Assembly: GCF_023091745.1 (NCBI RefSeq)
Contig: NC_068926.1
Span: forward strand, 44,788,001 to 44,852,000
Length of the DNA: 64,000 nt
Origin: Budorcas taxicolor
Lineage: Eukaryota > Chordata > Mammalia > Artiodactyla > Bovidae
Direction: 5' to 3'
Shown here in pieces: positions 32,116 to 45,260 of the stretch. A program made the position numbers and the translations under genes. Numbering within the stretch: position 1 is the stretch's first letter; the number at the start of each line of letters is the position of its first letter. The notes under the pieces were generated by a model. The model did no database searches. It saw only the letters and a program-made list of their open reading frames with translations, and was not told the origin of the DNA.

Positions 32116-35081
32116 CTAGAATCTGTCTTAACCTGGGTATCCAAGGAATTGAAATTTGGGGTATAGTCATCCCAAGTGTGCCCCCCCTAATTCTTGCACC
32201 TCAGGATCTTCTCTGTGCTGGAGCTTTGAGCCCCCTGCTGCTCCACAGGCTGACCCCACCTGCCCTGCTCTGTCCACTTCCCCTCTCTTTATTGGCCCTA
32301 ACTCAGATGTTTCTTCTCCCCAAAGTCCAGTTGGTGGCTCCGTGTTGGGTTGACTCAGCTGAGTGGGAACGTTTCTCAGAATTCCCCTGAGATGGCCCAC
32401 GTGAGAATTCATGAGCTCTGGCAGGCAGAAGTGACAGCGAGAGCGCTCAGTTCTCCTCCGGGGCTCCTAAAGGTGCCCAGTCTGCCACCATCCCTTATGC
32501 ATGGATCAGAATCCACCATTCCCCATCTCCAGAGGCTCAGACAGCTCCTTCTGCAGCCCCGGGGGCTTCCTGCATCTCCTGCCACCCACTAGAATCCTGA
32601 GGAAGGCTTGGCTTTGTGGGAGGTCCCTCTGGAGCTCAGGTGTGTCCAGGTTCTGCATCTTTATAGCTGCCACCTGGCCTTCTGACCACCCTAGAGACAC
32701 GCAGACAATGCCCGGTGGGGCTGTCTCTGCCAACCCATCTGCCCATCACGGAAGGCCCGGCTTTGGTGCCCAACTGCACAGACAGTGCATCTCTCTAGGC
32801 CTGAGGCCTCTCCAGGCACAGGTGCCCTCTTGGTCTTCTCTCCTTCATGGGCACATCAGCTCCAGGAGAGCAGCTGTGGACCTAACTCAGTGACGGCATG
32901 CAGTGGGCCCCTGAGTGTCCTTTGTCTGAGGCACCCAGTAGTCCTGACTTCCTGACTCTCCTTAGAGGTGTTGCAACAGGTCCAGCCTTCGAGGAGGAGT
33001 GGGAGGCCTGTGCAAGAAAAAGACGTTTGCAAGCCAGTGAGGTCCTGTCTGAGTGGTCCTTGTGTCCCCAACCTGGCCTTGAGCGGTGTGCACAGCAGGT
33101 GAGGGGACAGCCTGTGGGAGGAAGGACAGGGCCACAGGGGCCTCTGGACTTTTCCATTTGAAGGGATCAGAAACCCAAACCTGGACTGGCTTCCTCAGCT
33201 GTGGAGCTTCACATGTGCTCCTGGACCTCAGATCAGACTGGACTTAGGCTGGCTTCACTTAGGGAAGAGAAGGGTACAGCAGCCTCCTGCTGCTACATTG
33301 AGGTCAACAGCAAGGAGGCAATCTTTTCAGAGCCTTCAGAGGGAGCAGTTCAGCCAACTTCCAAACACATGAACCATAAATACTTATTGTCCAAAGAAGC
33401 TGGGATCTTGGGGCTGTGTGTTACTCAGCACTAGCTGACTGATGCAGATAAGGATGAGGCGGGTGGAATCTGTAGCCAGGCTCAGAAAAGACCTCACATA
33501 GCTCCTCAGCCACAGCTGGGTGCTGCAGGCATGAACTGTGATGAACCCAGCAGTCAGGGAAATGTTTCTGCTCTGCAAGCCTGTGGGAACCAGGTGTTGG
33601 TTCTGCAGTGACTGTCAGGACAAGCAGCAGAGGTGTGGTGACTTTGAGAGACACAGCCCTCATCTGCTGGGGCCTGCAGTCAGCAGTGGAGGTGGGTAGT
33701 TAGCAAGTCATTACACCTCAAGTTACCAGGTTCTGCCATAGCTAGTTGGCTGTGGGTGTGGGGTTAGGACGCATAGGCACCTCTTTAAATAAGTGTGACA
33801 GTGGAGGGCGACATGGAGGGAACCATACCATACCTAGAGAGGAAGGTGGGGCCAAGAGAAGTTCCCCATGGAGGAAGCAACATGCGGTGGTGCAGCAGTA
33901 GTGATGGTGATGAGGACACTAACGACCATCACTTTTGGAAAACTTATCTATAGATGTGGTTCCAAATACTTTTCCTGTGTTAACTTTTTTAATCTCTAAG
34001 CTGAGCTAACACAAGACTTTTAGTTGGTAGGTGTTGTTATGACAGGTTTCCAGTTCTTAATTGCAATTCTTAATTGTCCCCAGCCAGAAAAGCTCAGGGA
34101 ATTCTTACAAAATGTTATGCGTTCCACGTTACTTGTGTAACAGTCAAGAAATGGAATATTATTCATAGCATTGGCTTTTATTTCTCTTACTTGATGTTTT
34201 ATTGATACAGTATGGTTGCTGCAGCTCCAGCCATCATGCCCTCACTCCAGTACTCCCTGAGGAGAGGAAAACAAAAGTGGTACCAATCCCTGGAGTTCTC
34301 TTTATCAGAATAGTGTTTCATAGTCATTAATTGTTATAAAGGAGGCTGGGAAAAATGAAAATCTGGAAAAGGGGGTGGATTTACTAATAACTTTCTGTGA
34401 CCAAATATGATTCATTATAAGGCTGGGTTAGGGGGTTGACTTTCCTGTGGTCCCAGGGTTTCTGCTTCTTATGGAACAAAGTGGGGCTCTGTGAGCTGGG
34501 AAGAGGGACATGGATGGCTATTGGCAGACAGTGAGCACAGTCCATCATACATTGTCTATCATGTCTTTGGTAATAGCACCCTGATTTCCCTCTGGGAAAT
34601 CCCTACTCTTCTGTACTCGGTCCATGACATTAAGGAGTGTGAACTCCATCTCTGACTCCAGATGCGAGTGTATCACTCACGCTTTGCAGTTGGAACCACC
34701 CATTTCTGTCCTCAGTGATTGGTCCAGGAGTGGGCATACGACCCAGTGCCTTGGTGGTAACCATGGAAGGGAGTTCCCTCTTTCCCTCAGGTCTCAGGGG
34801 CAGGCAGGTGTCAGCTGGAGTCTCACCATCCAAGGGGAGTGCCTGCCAGAGAATGGATCCCACATGAGGACAGATGAGCAAGGAGACTGAGGGGACTGTG
34901 ACCTAATGACTTTTTTAACTTCAGATCCAGCTGTACCTGAAACAGTTTCTATGTATGGACTTCACATACACATGATTCAACATATTCCTTTTTTGCTTAA
35001 TCCAGTGTGGTTCTGCCACAACCACATCTTACTGAAAGTGCCCATCTGAAATGACCTCATTACCTGTCAAAAGCCCATGAA
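32116..35081. other. Noncoding DNA without recognisable young repeats
   Basis: No gene was recognised in about 3 kb. The part from about 33880 to 34500 is AT-rich (atcacttttggaaaacttat, tttttaatctctaagctgag) and may hold MIR or L2 relics too diverged to delimit. Confidence 0.4.
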
Positions 35082-35225
35082 GGGACTTGCCTAGTGGTCC
35101 AGTGTTTAAAAATCTGCCTGCCAATGCAGGGTACACAGATTCGATCCTTGGTCTGGGAAGATTCCACGTGCTTTGGGGCAACTAAAGGCCATGTGCCACC
35201 ACTACTGAGCCCATGCACCCCTCAG
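35082..35225 (+). mobile_element. CHR-type tRNA-derived SINE
   Basis: This sense copy starts gggacttgcctagtggtcca. It continues aatctgcctgccaatgcagg, gattcgatccttggtctggg and ggcaactaaaggccatgtgc. Confidence 0.8.
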
Positions 35226-35391
35226 TCAGGGCTGATGCCACCCCCCACCTCCTCAGGCAGGAAGTGGCCCCTGAGGTGTCTCTTCTGAGCAGCTTTCAGA
35301 CACCATGCTGCCCATGGCTTCTTTGTTTATCCAGCAAAAGTTTCCTGAGCTCCTTGGAACTCCAGAGTTTATCTTTAGTTATGGAGAACCT

Positions 35392-35612
35392 GCTTCACAG
35401 GTGGTGCTAGTGGTAAAGAACCCATGTACTAGTGCAGGAAATGTAAGAGATGTGGGTACGATCATTGGGTTGGGAAGATCTCTTGGAGGAGGAAATAGCA
35501 AAACCCTCTCTAGAATTCTTGCCTGGAGAATCCCATGGACAGAGGAGCCTGGTGGGCTACAGTCCATGGGGTTGCAAAGAGTCAGACATGATTGAAGCAA
35601 CTTAGCACACAT
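35392..35612 (+). mobile_element. Bov-tA SINE
   Basis: This is a nearly full-length sense copy: gcttcacaggtggtgctagt, then attcttgcctggagaatccc, acagaggagcctggtgggct, acagtccatggggttgcaaa and gagtcagacatgattgaagc with the tail. It shows moderate divergence. Confidence 0.9.
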
Positions 35613-35939
35613 GCCTGGAGAACCCAGAGATGAGCAGGATTCTCATTGGCTTTGTCAGGTTTTCATTGGCTATTGTTGCAAGTGGCAGACACTCATAGTT
35701 CAGCTTCCACTGACTTGGGCAGGAGGAGTGTAGGGAGGACATGGGGGGTGGGGTGGGGTATTCAGGACCCTCTGGAATGGGGAATCAGGTGCACGTCCAC
35801 GTTCTGAGGGGTGGTGGCTGCTCTCAGAGCTGCTTCCCTCTCTACTACCTCAAGCTCTTTGTAAACACTAGACCTTAGTCACAACAGGCTAGGTTGCAGT
35901 GTAAGATGACCTCTGAAAGTGCAGTGCTTACCACCATAT

Positions 35940-36186
35940 CTTTTCTTTTTTTGGCTGCTATGGGTCTTTGTTGCTGCATGTGGACTTTCTCTAGTTGCTG
36001 CGAGCAGAGGCTACTCTTTGTTGCAATGCACAGGTGGAGTACAGGCTCTAGGCATGCAGGCTCAGTAGTTGTGGCACGCGGGCTCAGTTGCCCTGCGGCA
36101 CGTGGGATCTTCCCAGACCAGGGGTTGAACCCGTGTCGCCTGCATTTGCTGGTGGGTTCTTAACCACTGGACCACCAGGGATGTCC
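35940..36186 (-). mobile_element. CHR-type SINE with long 3' region
   Basis: It is antisense: ttttttggctgctatgggtc, tttctctagttgctgcgagc, agtagttgtggcacgcgggc, ccagaccaggggttgaaccc and ccactggaccaccagggatg. It is the longer CHR subtype, the same as the split copy at 60935-61463. Confidence 0.88.
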
Positions 36187-37651
36187 ACACTGTATCGTTG
36201 TATTCCTGCTCCACGTGATCATTCAGGGACCAAGGTCGGTGGAGGGTCTGCTGCCCAGAACACTGTCGGTTGCCTCAGCCATGTAAGAGAGCTGAGAGGG
36301 AATGCCAATTCATCACGTGGTGGCCCTGAAGTCACACAGGGGAGACAGACACTTGGGTCCCCAAAACACAAGAAGGGGCTTGGAGTAAGAGGGTCGCACA
36401 GGTATTTATAAGCAGTAGATGTTTCTCCAACAGCGTTTACAAGCACTGGAGTATAGACAGGAGTCACTAAGCACCAGCTGTTATAACTCTCTGGACTTAT
36501 GTGCAGAAGCCCTATTTTCTGGTCCTTCATAGATCCCATGAGGTCTGGAGTCTCAGGTTAACCTAGGTCAGCCTTATTACTGAGCACCCACTCTGCACCA
36601 GGCTTTCTGTGGGAGACACAAGACACCATGCCTGCTTGAGGCACAGCATCTCCATTTCAAAGATTCCAAACTTGATCTGAATTCTGTTGTGGGCTCACTT
36701 TTCTGGCAGGTGGAAGGTCGAGGCATTTGAACACCTTTAGGCAGAGTCCAATCTTCCCCTGCTACAATCCCCACCATTCCCTATTCCCTTTTACCCACAT
36801 GCCTCACGCATCTGGTTCCTGCCTGTCTCCACAGATATTTGTTGCCCTGGATTTCCTTATCTGCTTGTTCAAGTTACTCTTTAAGCCTAGTTCCAGAGAA
36901 ATGATGACTTGGCCTGACTTTGGCTGACCTTTAGAAATTCAGGTTGAAAATTTTCACTCCAAATACAGACTGGAAAGCCTGAGTGCTGAAGGTTGGCATC
37001 TCCTGGAGTTGTGCAGTGTACAACCTGTGTGAATGTACATGGAGACCCTGGTCTGTGGTACAGGGAACAGACTGAGATAGGCCAGTTCCGGAACTTGGCC
37101 ATCACGCTGTGAGGAAGCTCAGGCCACTGCCCATGGCCAGGTCTTCTTTTCCCTCCTTCTCTCACTCTTCAGACCTTGCATGGCTCGTCCTTCACTTGCC
37201 ACTGCCTTTGGGGCTCTGCAGAGACTCACAGAATCCAATGGAGCTCTTTCTGTTGTGAAGGACCTAAACCCAACCCAACTGGCATAAACAGAAAGAAAGG
37301 ACTTTATTCCTGTAGCTGAAAAGGACAGATACAGCTTGACCTAGGGTTTCAGATAATCTGCCAGGACTGCACCTCCCGCCATCAGCTCTGCTGTCCCCTG
37401 TGTTGGCCCTGTTCTTGCCAGGCTCACACCCTAGGGAACAGGATGGGGAGCAAAATGGCTTGAAACAGAAGCTCCCTGATCGCATTCTACCAGGGCAGTG
37501 ACCCCAGTGAGACGGTCCTTGTAAAATCCTAGGGTTCACTTTGATCGGACCCACTTGGGTTATTTGCCTATCCTTGATCAAACACTGTGACTAGGGGGAT
37601 GGGACAATGACAATAATAGTTAGCAGTTATTGAGTGCTCATCAACAGCCAG
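36187..37651. other. Unassigned noncoding stretch
   Basis: No gene or clear repeat was recognised. Confidence 0.4.
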
Positions 37652-37846
37652 AGTGAAACTGAAAGTTGCTCAGTCGTGTCCAACTCTTTGCAACCCCATG
37701 GACTATACAACCCATTGATTCTCCAGGCCAGATTACTGGAATGGGTAGCCTTGCCCTTCTCCAGGGCATCTTCCCAAATCAGTGATAGAACCCAGATCTC
37801 CCACATTGCAGGCAGATTCTTTATCAGCTGAGCCACAAGGAAGCCC
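37652..37846 (-). mobile_element. Bov-tA SINE, antisense
   Basis: It runs agttgctcagtcgtgtccaa, ctctttgcaaccccatggac, tgaatgggtagcc-type and cttctccagggcatcttccc blocks, ending ctgagccacaaggaagccc. A partial copy follows directly at 37848. Confidence 0.9.
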
Positions 37847-37847
37847 A

Positions 37848-37965
37848 AGAATACTGGAGTGGGTAGCCTATCCCTTCTCCAGCGAATCTTCCCAACCCAG
37901 GAATTGACCCAGGGTGTTCTGCGTTGCAGGCAGATTCTTTACCAACTCAGCTATGAAGGAAGCCC
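37848..37965 (-). mobile_element. Partial Bov-tA copy in tandem with the preceding one
   Basis: It starts within the element (aatactggagtgggtagcct) and runs to ctcagctatgaaggaagccc, repeating the last ~120 bp of the neighbouring SINE in the same orientation. Confidence 0.85.
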
Positions 37966-37984
37966 TGAACCAGGTATTATCGAC

Positions 37985-38105
37985 CCCAGATCACCACCAT
38001 CACCTTCATCATCACCATCGTCATCACCTTCACCTTTTCATCACCTATTTCACCATCTTCCTCCTCCTCTTCCTCATCATCACTGTCACCAGCACCATCG
38101 TCAAC
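37985..38105. repeat. Imperfect CAC/CAT/TTC trinucleotide microsatellite
   Basis: Runs of atcaccaccatcaccttcat, cttcctcctcctcttcctca and catcatcactgtcaccagca follow the end of the SINE pair. The minus strand would read as runs of gat/gtg/gag triplets. Confidence 0.85.
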
Positions 38106-39892
38106 ACCCCAATACTGAAAGTGGAGATGGAGGTGGTGACAGTGGTGAGGGATGCAGGGAAGAGTTCTCTGACCACCAGGGTCTCCAGCCCAGATGTCAG
38201 GCAAGAGTGGGGTGTGCCTGCATGGGGAGAGTCAGGAGAGCACATTGGAAAGTTCAGAGCCAGGACCAGCCTTTACTGAAGGATCAATATATTGGCTTCA
38301 GGCTCACCTTCTCTGCAGGGTCTCTTCTCACAGATGCAGTGTGCTGGGGGGACGTGAGGACTTGCCTACAGTTGGGGTAAGTTGTGAAATTTTCCTACAA
38401 GAAGGCAGAGTTGGCTCTGCAGGTGACCTCTTCCCAGTCCCTCAGACCCCTCTTGGAACACCCACACCAGGCCTTACAGAGAGTGCTGAGGGTCACGAGT
38501 TCCTATCCAGGCTGATGGACATACCCTGACTCCCACTCAAGGCTCACTCTGGCTGAGCCCAGGCAGAAGCCAGCCTAGGAGGCTCCATCTGCAGGGTCAG
38601 GGTTGGGCAAAGAAAGAGTCCCAGGGCAAACAGCTGGGCACAAGTTGAAACACAAGGGTGGACATAAGAAGAAGCTTCTCGGCTGGCTATGCACAGATAA
38701 AGCTCTCCTTGCCCCGGCAATGCAGGAGGCTTAAACTTCCGTTAAAGAGATGACACTCAGCCCTTCCTGGTTCTCTGTGTGCCCTGGCACTTTTCTGAGA
38801 ATGGAGAAAGGCTGACATCACAAATAAATTCTTTTGGGGTTCCTCCTGATGGCACAGAAATGGGGGATGCTCAGAGCGAGGAGCCATTGTGGGCACCAGT
38901 TCCCATGACACAGAGACACAGATTTGTTCAAAGTCACACAGGGTAGGTTAGGGTGGAGCCTAGACATAGCCCACTTGTAGGAATCTTTTTACGAGCCAAA
39001 GAGTGTTAGGGAGGGCTCTCATCAAAACTGACAAAAACCCAACCCAATGAGGCATGAATAAAAGTGGAACTGTGCTAGCTCAGGCAATTGGAGATGCCAG
39101 GGACACTGGTTTCAGGTATGGCTTGATCAAGAGGTCAACCGAGGCCAACACATCTGGGTGTTCCTGACTCTATGTTCAGCCATTCACCTTTGCTGAGTGT
39201 TGGCACAGATCCAGGAGTATCAGTGGTTTGACTAAGGTTACCTGCCCAGACCTGGACCAATTTTTGACATGGGCAGAGGGAGAGGGAGTGATACCTGCTG
39301 ACAGATCAGATCTGGGTTTGACCAAAGTGAGGGTGGGTCCCCTGAGACTGTAGCCACAGGGGGAGGCTGCTCCTCAAAGCAGGCTGAGGTGACTTTAGCA
39401 AAAAGTGGGGGAATGGACGTGGGGAGGCAGAAAGAGCTCCACCCCCACAATGGGGTTCCCCTGGCTCTAACAGAGGCAGTGAGGCCTGGCATTGTCAGCC
39501 CCTCCCAGGGAAGGCCCCAGTTGTTCTCACTGAGGCCCGCTAGGAGCAGGTCCCCTTCACGTGTGTACTCTGGGTGCTGGGCCCGCAGCCTGGCTGGGGG
39601 GTCCCAGGGGACCGGGTGTCAGGCTGCCAGGAGGCCCACATGCTCTGGGCTTTTCCATGGCAACAGCTGGGCCAGCTGGCAGCTCGGCAGGCACTTCACG
39701 AGCCTCTCAGAGGCTGTGAGGCTGTGTCCTGCATGCTGATGAGGGAGGGAGCCAGGCTTGAGGGCACGTTCCATGGCGTGCATCAGTGACATAGCTGCCA
39801 GCAGGCAGGAGGAGGCCTGGGACTCCAAAGAGGGCCAGGCAGGGCTGGAACCAGCTCACCTTCCCTGATCCTGCAGGGTCTCCTGGGCTCAG
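38106..39892. other. Unassigned noncoding stretch
   Basis: No gene or clear repeat was recognised. Confidence 0.4.
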
Positions 39893-40000
39893 GTGCAGTG
39901 GCTCAGAGCCTGGCTTTGAAGTTAGCATGACATCGTGTGGGTGAATGACCCCAAACGCTTGCGCTCAGCAGTCTGGGTCTCAGTTTCCTCATCTGTAGGA
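39893..40000 (+). repeat. MIR SINE, interrupted by BovB
   Basis: The sense MIR blocks are cagagcctggctttgaagtt and then gtctcagtttcctcatctgt. The element stops where a BovB sequence begins at about 40001. Confidence 0.65.
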
Positions 40001-40712
40001 CATGATGAAGGTGAGAGAGGAGAGTGAAAAAGCTGGCTTAAAACTCAACATTCAAAAAACTCAGATCATGGCATTCGATCTCATCACTTCATGCCAAATA
40101 GATAGGGAAACAATGGAAACAGTGACATACTTTATTTTCTTGGGCTCCAAAATCACTGCGGATGGTGACTGCAGCCATGAAATTCAAAGATGATTGCTCC
40201 TTGAAAGAAAATCTATAACAAAGCTAGACAGTGTATTAAAAATCAGAAATATCACTTTGCCAACAAAGGGCTGTATAGTCAAAGCTATGATTTTTCCAGT
40301 AGCCATGTATGGATTTGAGAATTGGACCATACAGAAGGCTGAACGTTGAAGAATTGATGCTTTTGAATTGTGGTGCTGGACAAGACTCTTAAGAGTCCCT
40401 TGAATAGGAAGGAGATCAAACCACTCAATCCTAAAGGAAATCAGTCCTGAACATTCATTGGAAGGACTGATGCTGAAGCTCCAATACGTTGGCCACCTGA
40501 TGCAAAGAGCTGACTCATTGTAAAAGACCTTGATGCTGGGCAAGATTGAAGGCAGGAGGAGAAGGGGGTGAGAGGATAAGATGGTTGGGTGGCATCATCT
40601 ACTCTATGGACATGTTTGAGCAAACTCCAGGGGATAGTGAAGGACAGGGATGCCTGCTGTGCTGCAGTCCATGGGGTCTCAGAGCCGGACATGGTTGAGG
40701 GACTGAACAACA
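40001..40712 (+). mobile_element. BovB LINE 3' fragment
   Basis: It starts just downstream of the region equivalent to the YADD box at 3373 (here aaaactcaacattcaaaaaa) and runs to tgagggactgaacaacaat. It aligns by eye over its whole length with 3437-4122. A short frame (40002-40193) encodes KAGLKLNIQKTQIMAFDLIT, the same reverse-transcriptase segment as KLNVQKTKIMAS in the first copy. The element is degenerate. Confidence 0.88.
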
Positions 40713-42801
40713 ATGTCATAGAGTTGTTGAAAATTGTAGGTTTAAATGAAATAAAATCAGTCAGGCACTCTCCACCTGGGCCTTTGGAGGAAGTTGTAGA
40801 AAGAGACAGGCACCAGGAACTGGCCTCAAAAGAGATGCTGGACGATGGCCTTCAGGCAGACAAAGAACAATTTAGGTCAGAACTCAGGTCTGCAGACGGA
40901 AAGAGGGTTGGAGAAGGAATAAATGAAGGCAGAAAAAAATTTTTGCTTTTTCTTATTCTAATTGTCCTACAGATAACAGTTTCTTCAAAATGATACCAGC
41001 AGAGTGTACTGGGTGATTATAGTTCATGGGGACATGAACAAGGCAGTGTTCTCTGGAGAGGAGGCAGAAACCAGCCAGTGTTATTGAAAACGTGCTGCTT
41101 GCCGTGTTATTGAAAATGGACTTGGATTGGTTGTGAATATACATTGCAAACTCTAGGGCAACTGCTAAACTTTTTTTTTTTTTTAACAAGAAGTGTAGTT
41201 GCTGTGTTGCAAAGAGACACAGGTGTGTTTGGGGCACAGGTGTCCCCGGAGGGGGCAGGAAGGAGGGTCCCACCTGAGACTGAAGGGCAGAGGGGAGGGG
41301 ACAGATGCAGGAGCAGAGACAGCGGGACAGACACTTGAGAGGGAGAAAGGAGGGGACCCCATTGGGCAGGGTGCCTGCAGGAGCTGTGGTCCAGGTGGTG
41401 GAGGGCCACAGTGAGGGGCCCTCTTCCTCTGGCCCCTGGCCCTGCTCTCCTCCTGGCACTCCCTTGGCTGGACTCAGTGGTGGTCAGAGAGCAGGGAGCC
41501 CCTGACTTGTCCTTTCCAGGCCCAGAGCAGGATGGTGAAGGCTGGGGCAGAGAAATTCCAGGAAAAACACAGATGGGTGATCTGCTGCCCCCTACTTCCT
41601 CCCCCCTCCCCCCACCCCAGCTGCTAGGATGCTTGTTTCTATTCCTGGGCTTTAATTCCCCACACACCCCCCCTTGGGGGTCTGGAATCTAAGTGATGGG
41701 CGGGGACTGTGTCCCTTAGAGGCTGTGCTCTCGCATTGCTGGATGTAGTCCTCAGGATGTTTCAATTACCGTCTTTTTACTGACCTCAAACAGATTCTCT
41801 GCCCACCAGGGAGAGACGGCGGCAGTGTGCCAACAGCCAGCCCAGCAAATTTAATCAGCGACGATACTCATCTGACAAATCCAATCCTTCTCCACCCCAC
41901 AGCCTCCAACGACCACAGGCGGGGAGCAGCAGGGAAGCACTGGGGCCAGCCGGGTGGGGTCAGCCCCGGGCCTTTCAGAGGCTGTGGGGTTGGGGGAAGC
42001 AGGGAGGCTCCTGGCACCCACCAGCTGTTGGTGACAGCCGCTTCCGTCTGATTCATCCCCCCAGCCCCTTCACAGCCCCTCCAGGGCTCTGTCGGAGGGT
42101 GAATTCAGATTGTTGTTCAAACAAGACTGATTTTGGCAAAGCTCGCGGGGTGGATGTACTCTCACAACTGTCGCCTGGTGTGTGGTTTCCTGGCTGCTGT
42201 AACCGAGGGCCACCCCACAGGCACTTCTCAGTCTGGAGGTCAGGAGCCTTGGGTCCCACGGGGGTCGGGGGTTGGCAGGGTGCCCCAGGAGGGTGTCTGC
42301 CCCACGGACTCAGGCACCCAGCTGGACCCTGCTATTGAGGGCCGCCTGCAGTCAGGCCATAGCCCCCACCCCAATGAGACGCAGTAAGTGAGTCGGATGG
42401 CTGACAGTCGATGGTGAGGGCTGGCAAAGACGGAGTCCAGGAAGCTTAGGAGGCCGGGGGCGGGGAGGCTTCAAGCAGAAACCTGGGTAAAGCCCCTAGG
42501 AGTGGCCCCGCTGTGCCAGTGGGGACAGCACATGCACACGCGGTCACCACTAGGCTGGGGGCAGAGGCTGGACAAGTGGACGGTCCAGCACCCCATGGGC
42601 CGAGTATACGTCCCCTATGTCCCCTGGGTGTGATCTGTAGCCTGGGTCAAGGTCAGACCCATGCACTGAGGGACCCTTGGCTCATCACAGGCACACCCAG
42701 GCCTGGGACGGAGCCCTCAGAGCAGGAGCAGGAAGCCCCGGCAGCCTAGGAAAGACCCGCCGCGCACACGGAAGTGATGGAAGGTCACCTTCAGCTCCCA
42801 C
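40713..42801. other. Noncoding stretch with T-tract
   Basis: No gene was recognised. A run of about 16 T lies at 41170-41185. A gtgttattgaaaa phrase is present twice (about 41078 and 41105). Confidence 0.4.
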
Positions 42802-42924
42802 AGTGAAGTCGCTCAGTCGTGTCCGACTCTTTGCGACCCTGTGGACCGTAGCCCACCAGGCTCCTCCGTCCATGGGATTCTCCAGGCAAGAATACTGGAG
42901 TGGGTTGCCATTTCCTTCTCCAGG
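42802..42924 (-). mobile_element. BovA2 SINE monomer, antisense
   Basis: It reads agtcgctcagtcgtgtccga, ccaccaggctcctccgtcca and gggattctccaggcaagaat, then gggttgccatttccttctcc. Confidence 0.9.
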
Positions 42925-43219
42925 GCCAGCACTTTCCCAGGGAGGCAGCAAGGGGCCAGGTGCCAGAAGAGGGGGTCAGCCCATGTCATGGCCCAGTACC
43001 CGGCTCCTTAGGCCCGGACAGCACCCCTGGAACCTGGAAGGTACCCCCGTTTCTCTTCCAAACTCCCATCCTGCCAGGCAGTTCACTGATTCCAAGTGAT
43101 ACTGATGAAGCGCCTGTTTTGTGCTGGGTGCTGTTCTCATCACCAGAGTGCGGTGAGGCCAAGAAGAGAAGGTTCCCCCACAGGAGTGTGGATAGCAGTT
43201 GTGCGGCTTATTCTATGAG

Positions 43220-43428
43220 GGTTGTTGTTGTTTAGTTGCTAAGTCATGTCCGATTCTTTTGCAACTCCGTGGACTGTAGCCCACCAGGCTCCTCTGTCTG
43301 TGGGATTTCCCAGGCAAGAATACTGGACTATTGGCATTTCCTTCTCCAGAGGATCTTCCCGACCCAGGGATGAAACCTGTGTCTCCTGCGTTGGCAGGCA
43401 GGAGACCGCTGAGCCACCAGGGAAGCCC
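43220..43428 (-). mobile_element. Bov-tA SINE, antisense
   Basis: After a gttgttgttg leader it reads agttgctaagtcatgtccga, ccaccaggctcctctgtctg, ggatcttcccgacccaggga and ctgagccaccagggaagccc. Confidence 0.92.
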
Positions 43429-45260
43429 TCTGTGAGAGTTAGCCAACCTCAAAGTTAGGGGGAGCCCAGTGCACACAAGTCCCCCCAGTTCTGACACCAC
43501 CTGCAAGTCCAAGATCCTTGAGATCCCCTCAAGTTGGACAGTCCCCTGGGAGGCCTCCCCAGCCCCTCAGGGCTCTGTTCTCACTGTCCAGGTTAGCTGT
43601 AGGCAAGGGGCGTGGACTATTATCAGCCAAAGGACTGGCTCGGGGCAGACCCAAGAGATCCCCAAACATGAGCCCCTGGTGTCCTTCCCACGGGGCTGTG
43701 GACAGAGCTGACTCCCTGGCCCTGATGTGTGGCAGCACACATGGGGTGCTGCCAGCCAGGGGCTCCTCACCTTGGCATCCAGTCTTTACCGGGGCTGCAG
43801 GGCCCATGTGGTTGCCCTCAGTGTCCAACCCCTCTGGAGACGGAGCAGACCCCGCCGTGAACCCCATCAGGGCCTCTGATGGCCCTGGCCCCATAAACAG
43901 TCCTCCCAGTAGAAAGGACACCGGAACCTGGGGTCCCTCTCGGAGCCTGACACAGGCCAGCCCTCAGTTTGGGGTTCAGGGGGGTTAAATCCACACCCTC
44001 TGTGGAGCTGGCTTGCTTTTGTGGGCATCTCTCAGGGTCTGAGGCTGGAGCAGACTGAGGAGCCCCATGGCAGGGGTCAGAATGCAGTGCCTGCCTCTCA
44101 ACATCCTTCCATGAGGCAGAGACTCAGAGTTATAACTGCCAACAGTGCTATCTGGGGCCCATCACCATGCTCCGGGCCAGGTGGGGCAGGGGACACACCC
44201 AGTGATCACGTGGTGTGGGGCTGCTAAGGCTCCGGCTCTCAGTCACGCAGGTGACACGGCTCGAGGACCTACCCCATGCTGGTGTTCTGGGCCTGGGGTG
44301 CAGCTACATGCAGCTGCCTGCTATATGTCTTGTCCGGCACAGACAGAGAAGTAAGGCAGGAAGAGGGTAGGGAACAAAGGTATTGAAAGGGCAGGGCAGG
44401 GCTGGCTAAAAAGGTGCCTTACCTGACGGGGGTGAGTGGGCTGCCCAGGGCCAGCGGTGGGGGGAGAGGCTGGAGGGGAAGCGCTGGGGCATGTGTGCGG
44501 GGACTGTCGCCTGTCACTGCTGTGACACCACCCTCCAGGGGAGGACGTGAGACTCAGGAGGCAGGAGAGGCAGGGACAGAGCTAGTAGTGGCTACCACGC
44601 CTGTCAGCTTGCCTGGCTATCAGCTCCCACAAGCAACACTGCTCCAGGTCAGTGAGGGCATTTCCAGGCGAGATTGGCATCTGGGTGGCGGTCTCTGCTG
44701 CACACGCCTCTCTGGTGTGGGGCCTCTCCAACCCAGTGGGGCCTGAATAGAGCCCAAGGTGCAGGGAGGAGAACACGCCTCTTTTTCCTGCTTCGCTGAT
44801 GACCGGGGACATCCATCGCCGCTCCTCCTGCCCTTGGGCTGGGGTTCACACCATGGGCTGCTCTGGTTTTCAGGGCTTAGAACTCGGACTGATTTACTCG
44901 ACCCGCTGACCTGGGCTGCTGGGCAGCAGATGGCAGGTTGTGGGTTCCCAGCCTCCAGAAGCATGTGAGCCAATTCCTGTAATGAATGAATGAATGCATG
45001 AGTACAAGCAGGAGGCCAGTTGAGGCCACTGCAAACCTGGGCAGCAGAGGTGGGGCTGCGGAGGTGCATCCGGCTGTGTCCTCTTCCTGGTCAAAAGCAC
45101 TGGCCCCGAGATGCCAGCACGTGCCGATGAACTGGATGTGAATGGGCGGACAAGAACATGGGAAGGTGAGAAGATTCTCCTATCAGCCTAAGCAACCAGG
45201 AAAGAGCAGTCATTTCTCAAGTGGGGGACGCAGTGGGAGGGGCAGGTTTGGGGTGTTGTA
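43429..45260. other. Unassigned noncoding stretch
   Basis: No gene was recognised. A short gaat repeat lies at about 44980-44998. Confidence 0.4.

Noticed and set aside
37985..38105. CRISPR-like regular spacing in the CAC/CAT repeat
   Set aside because: It is a simple trinucleotide microsatellite in a mammalian genome, without repeat-spacer structure.
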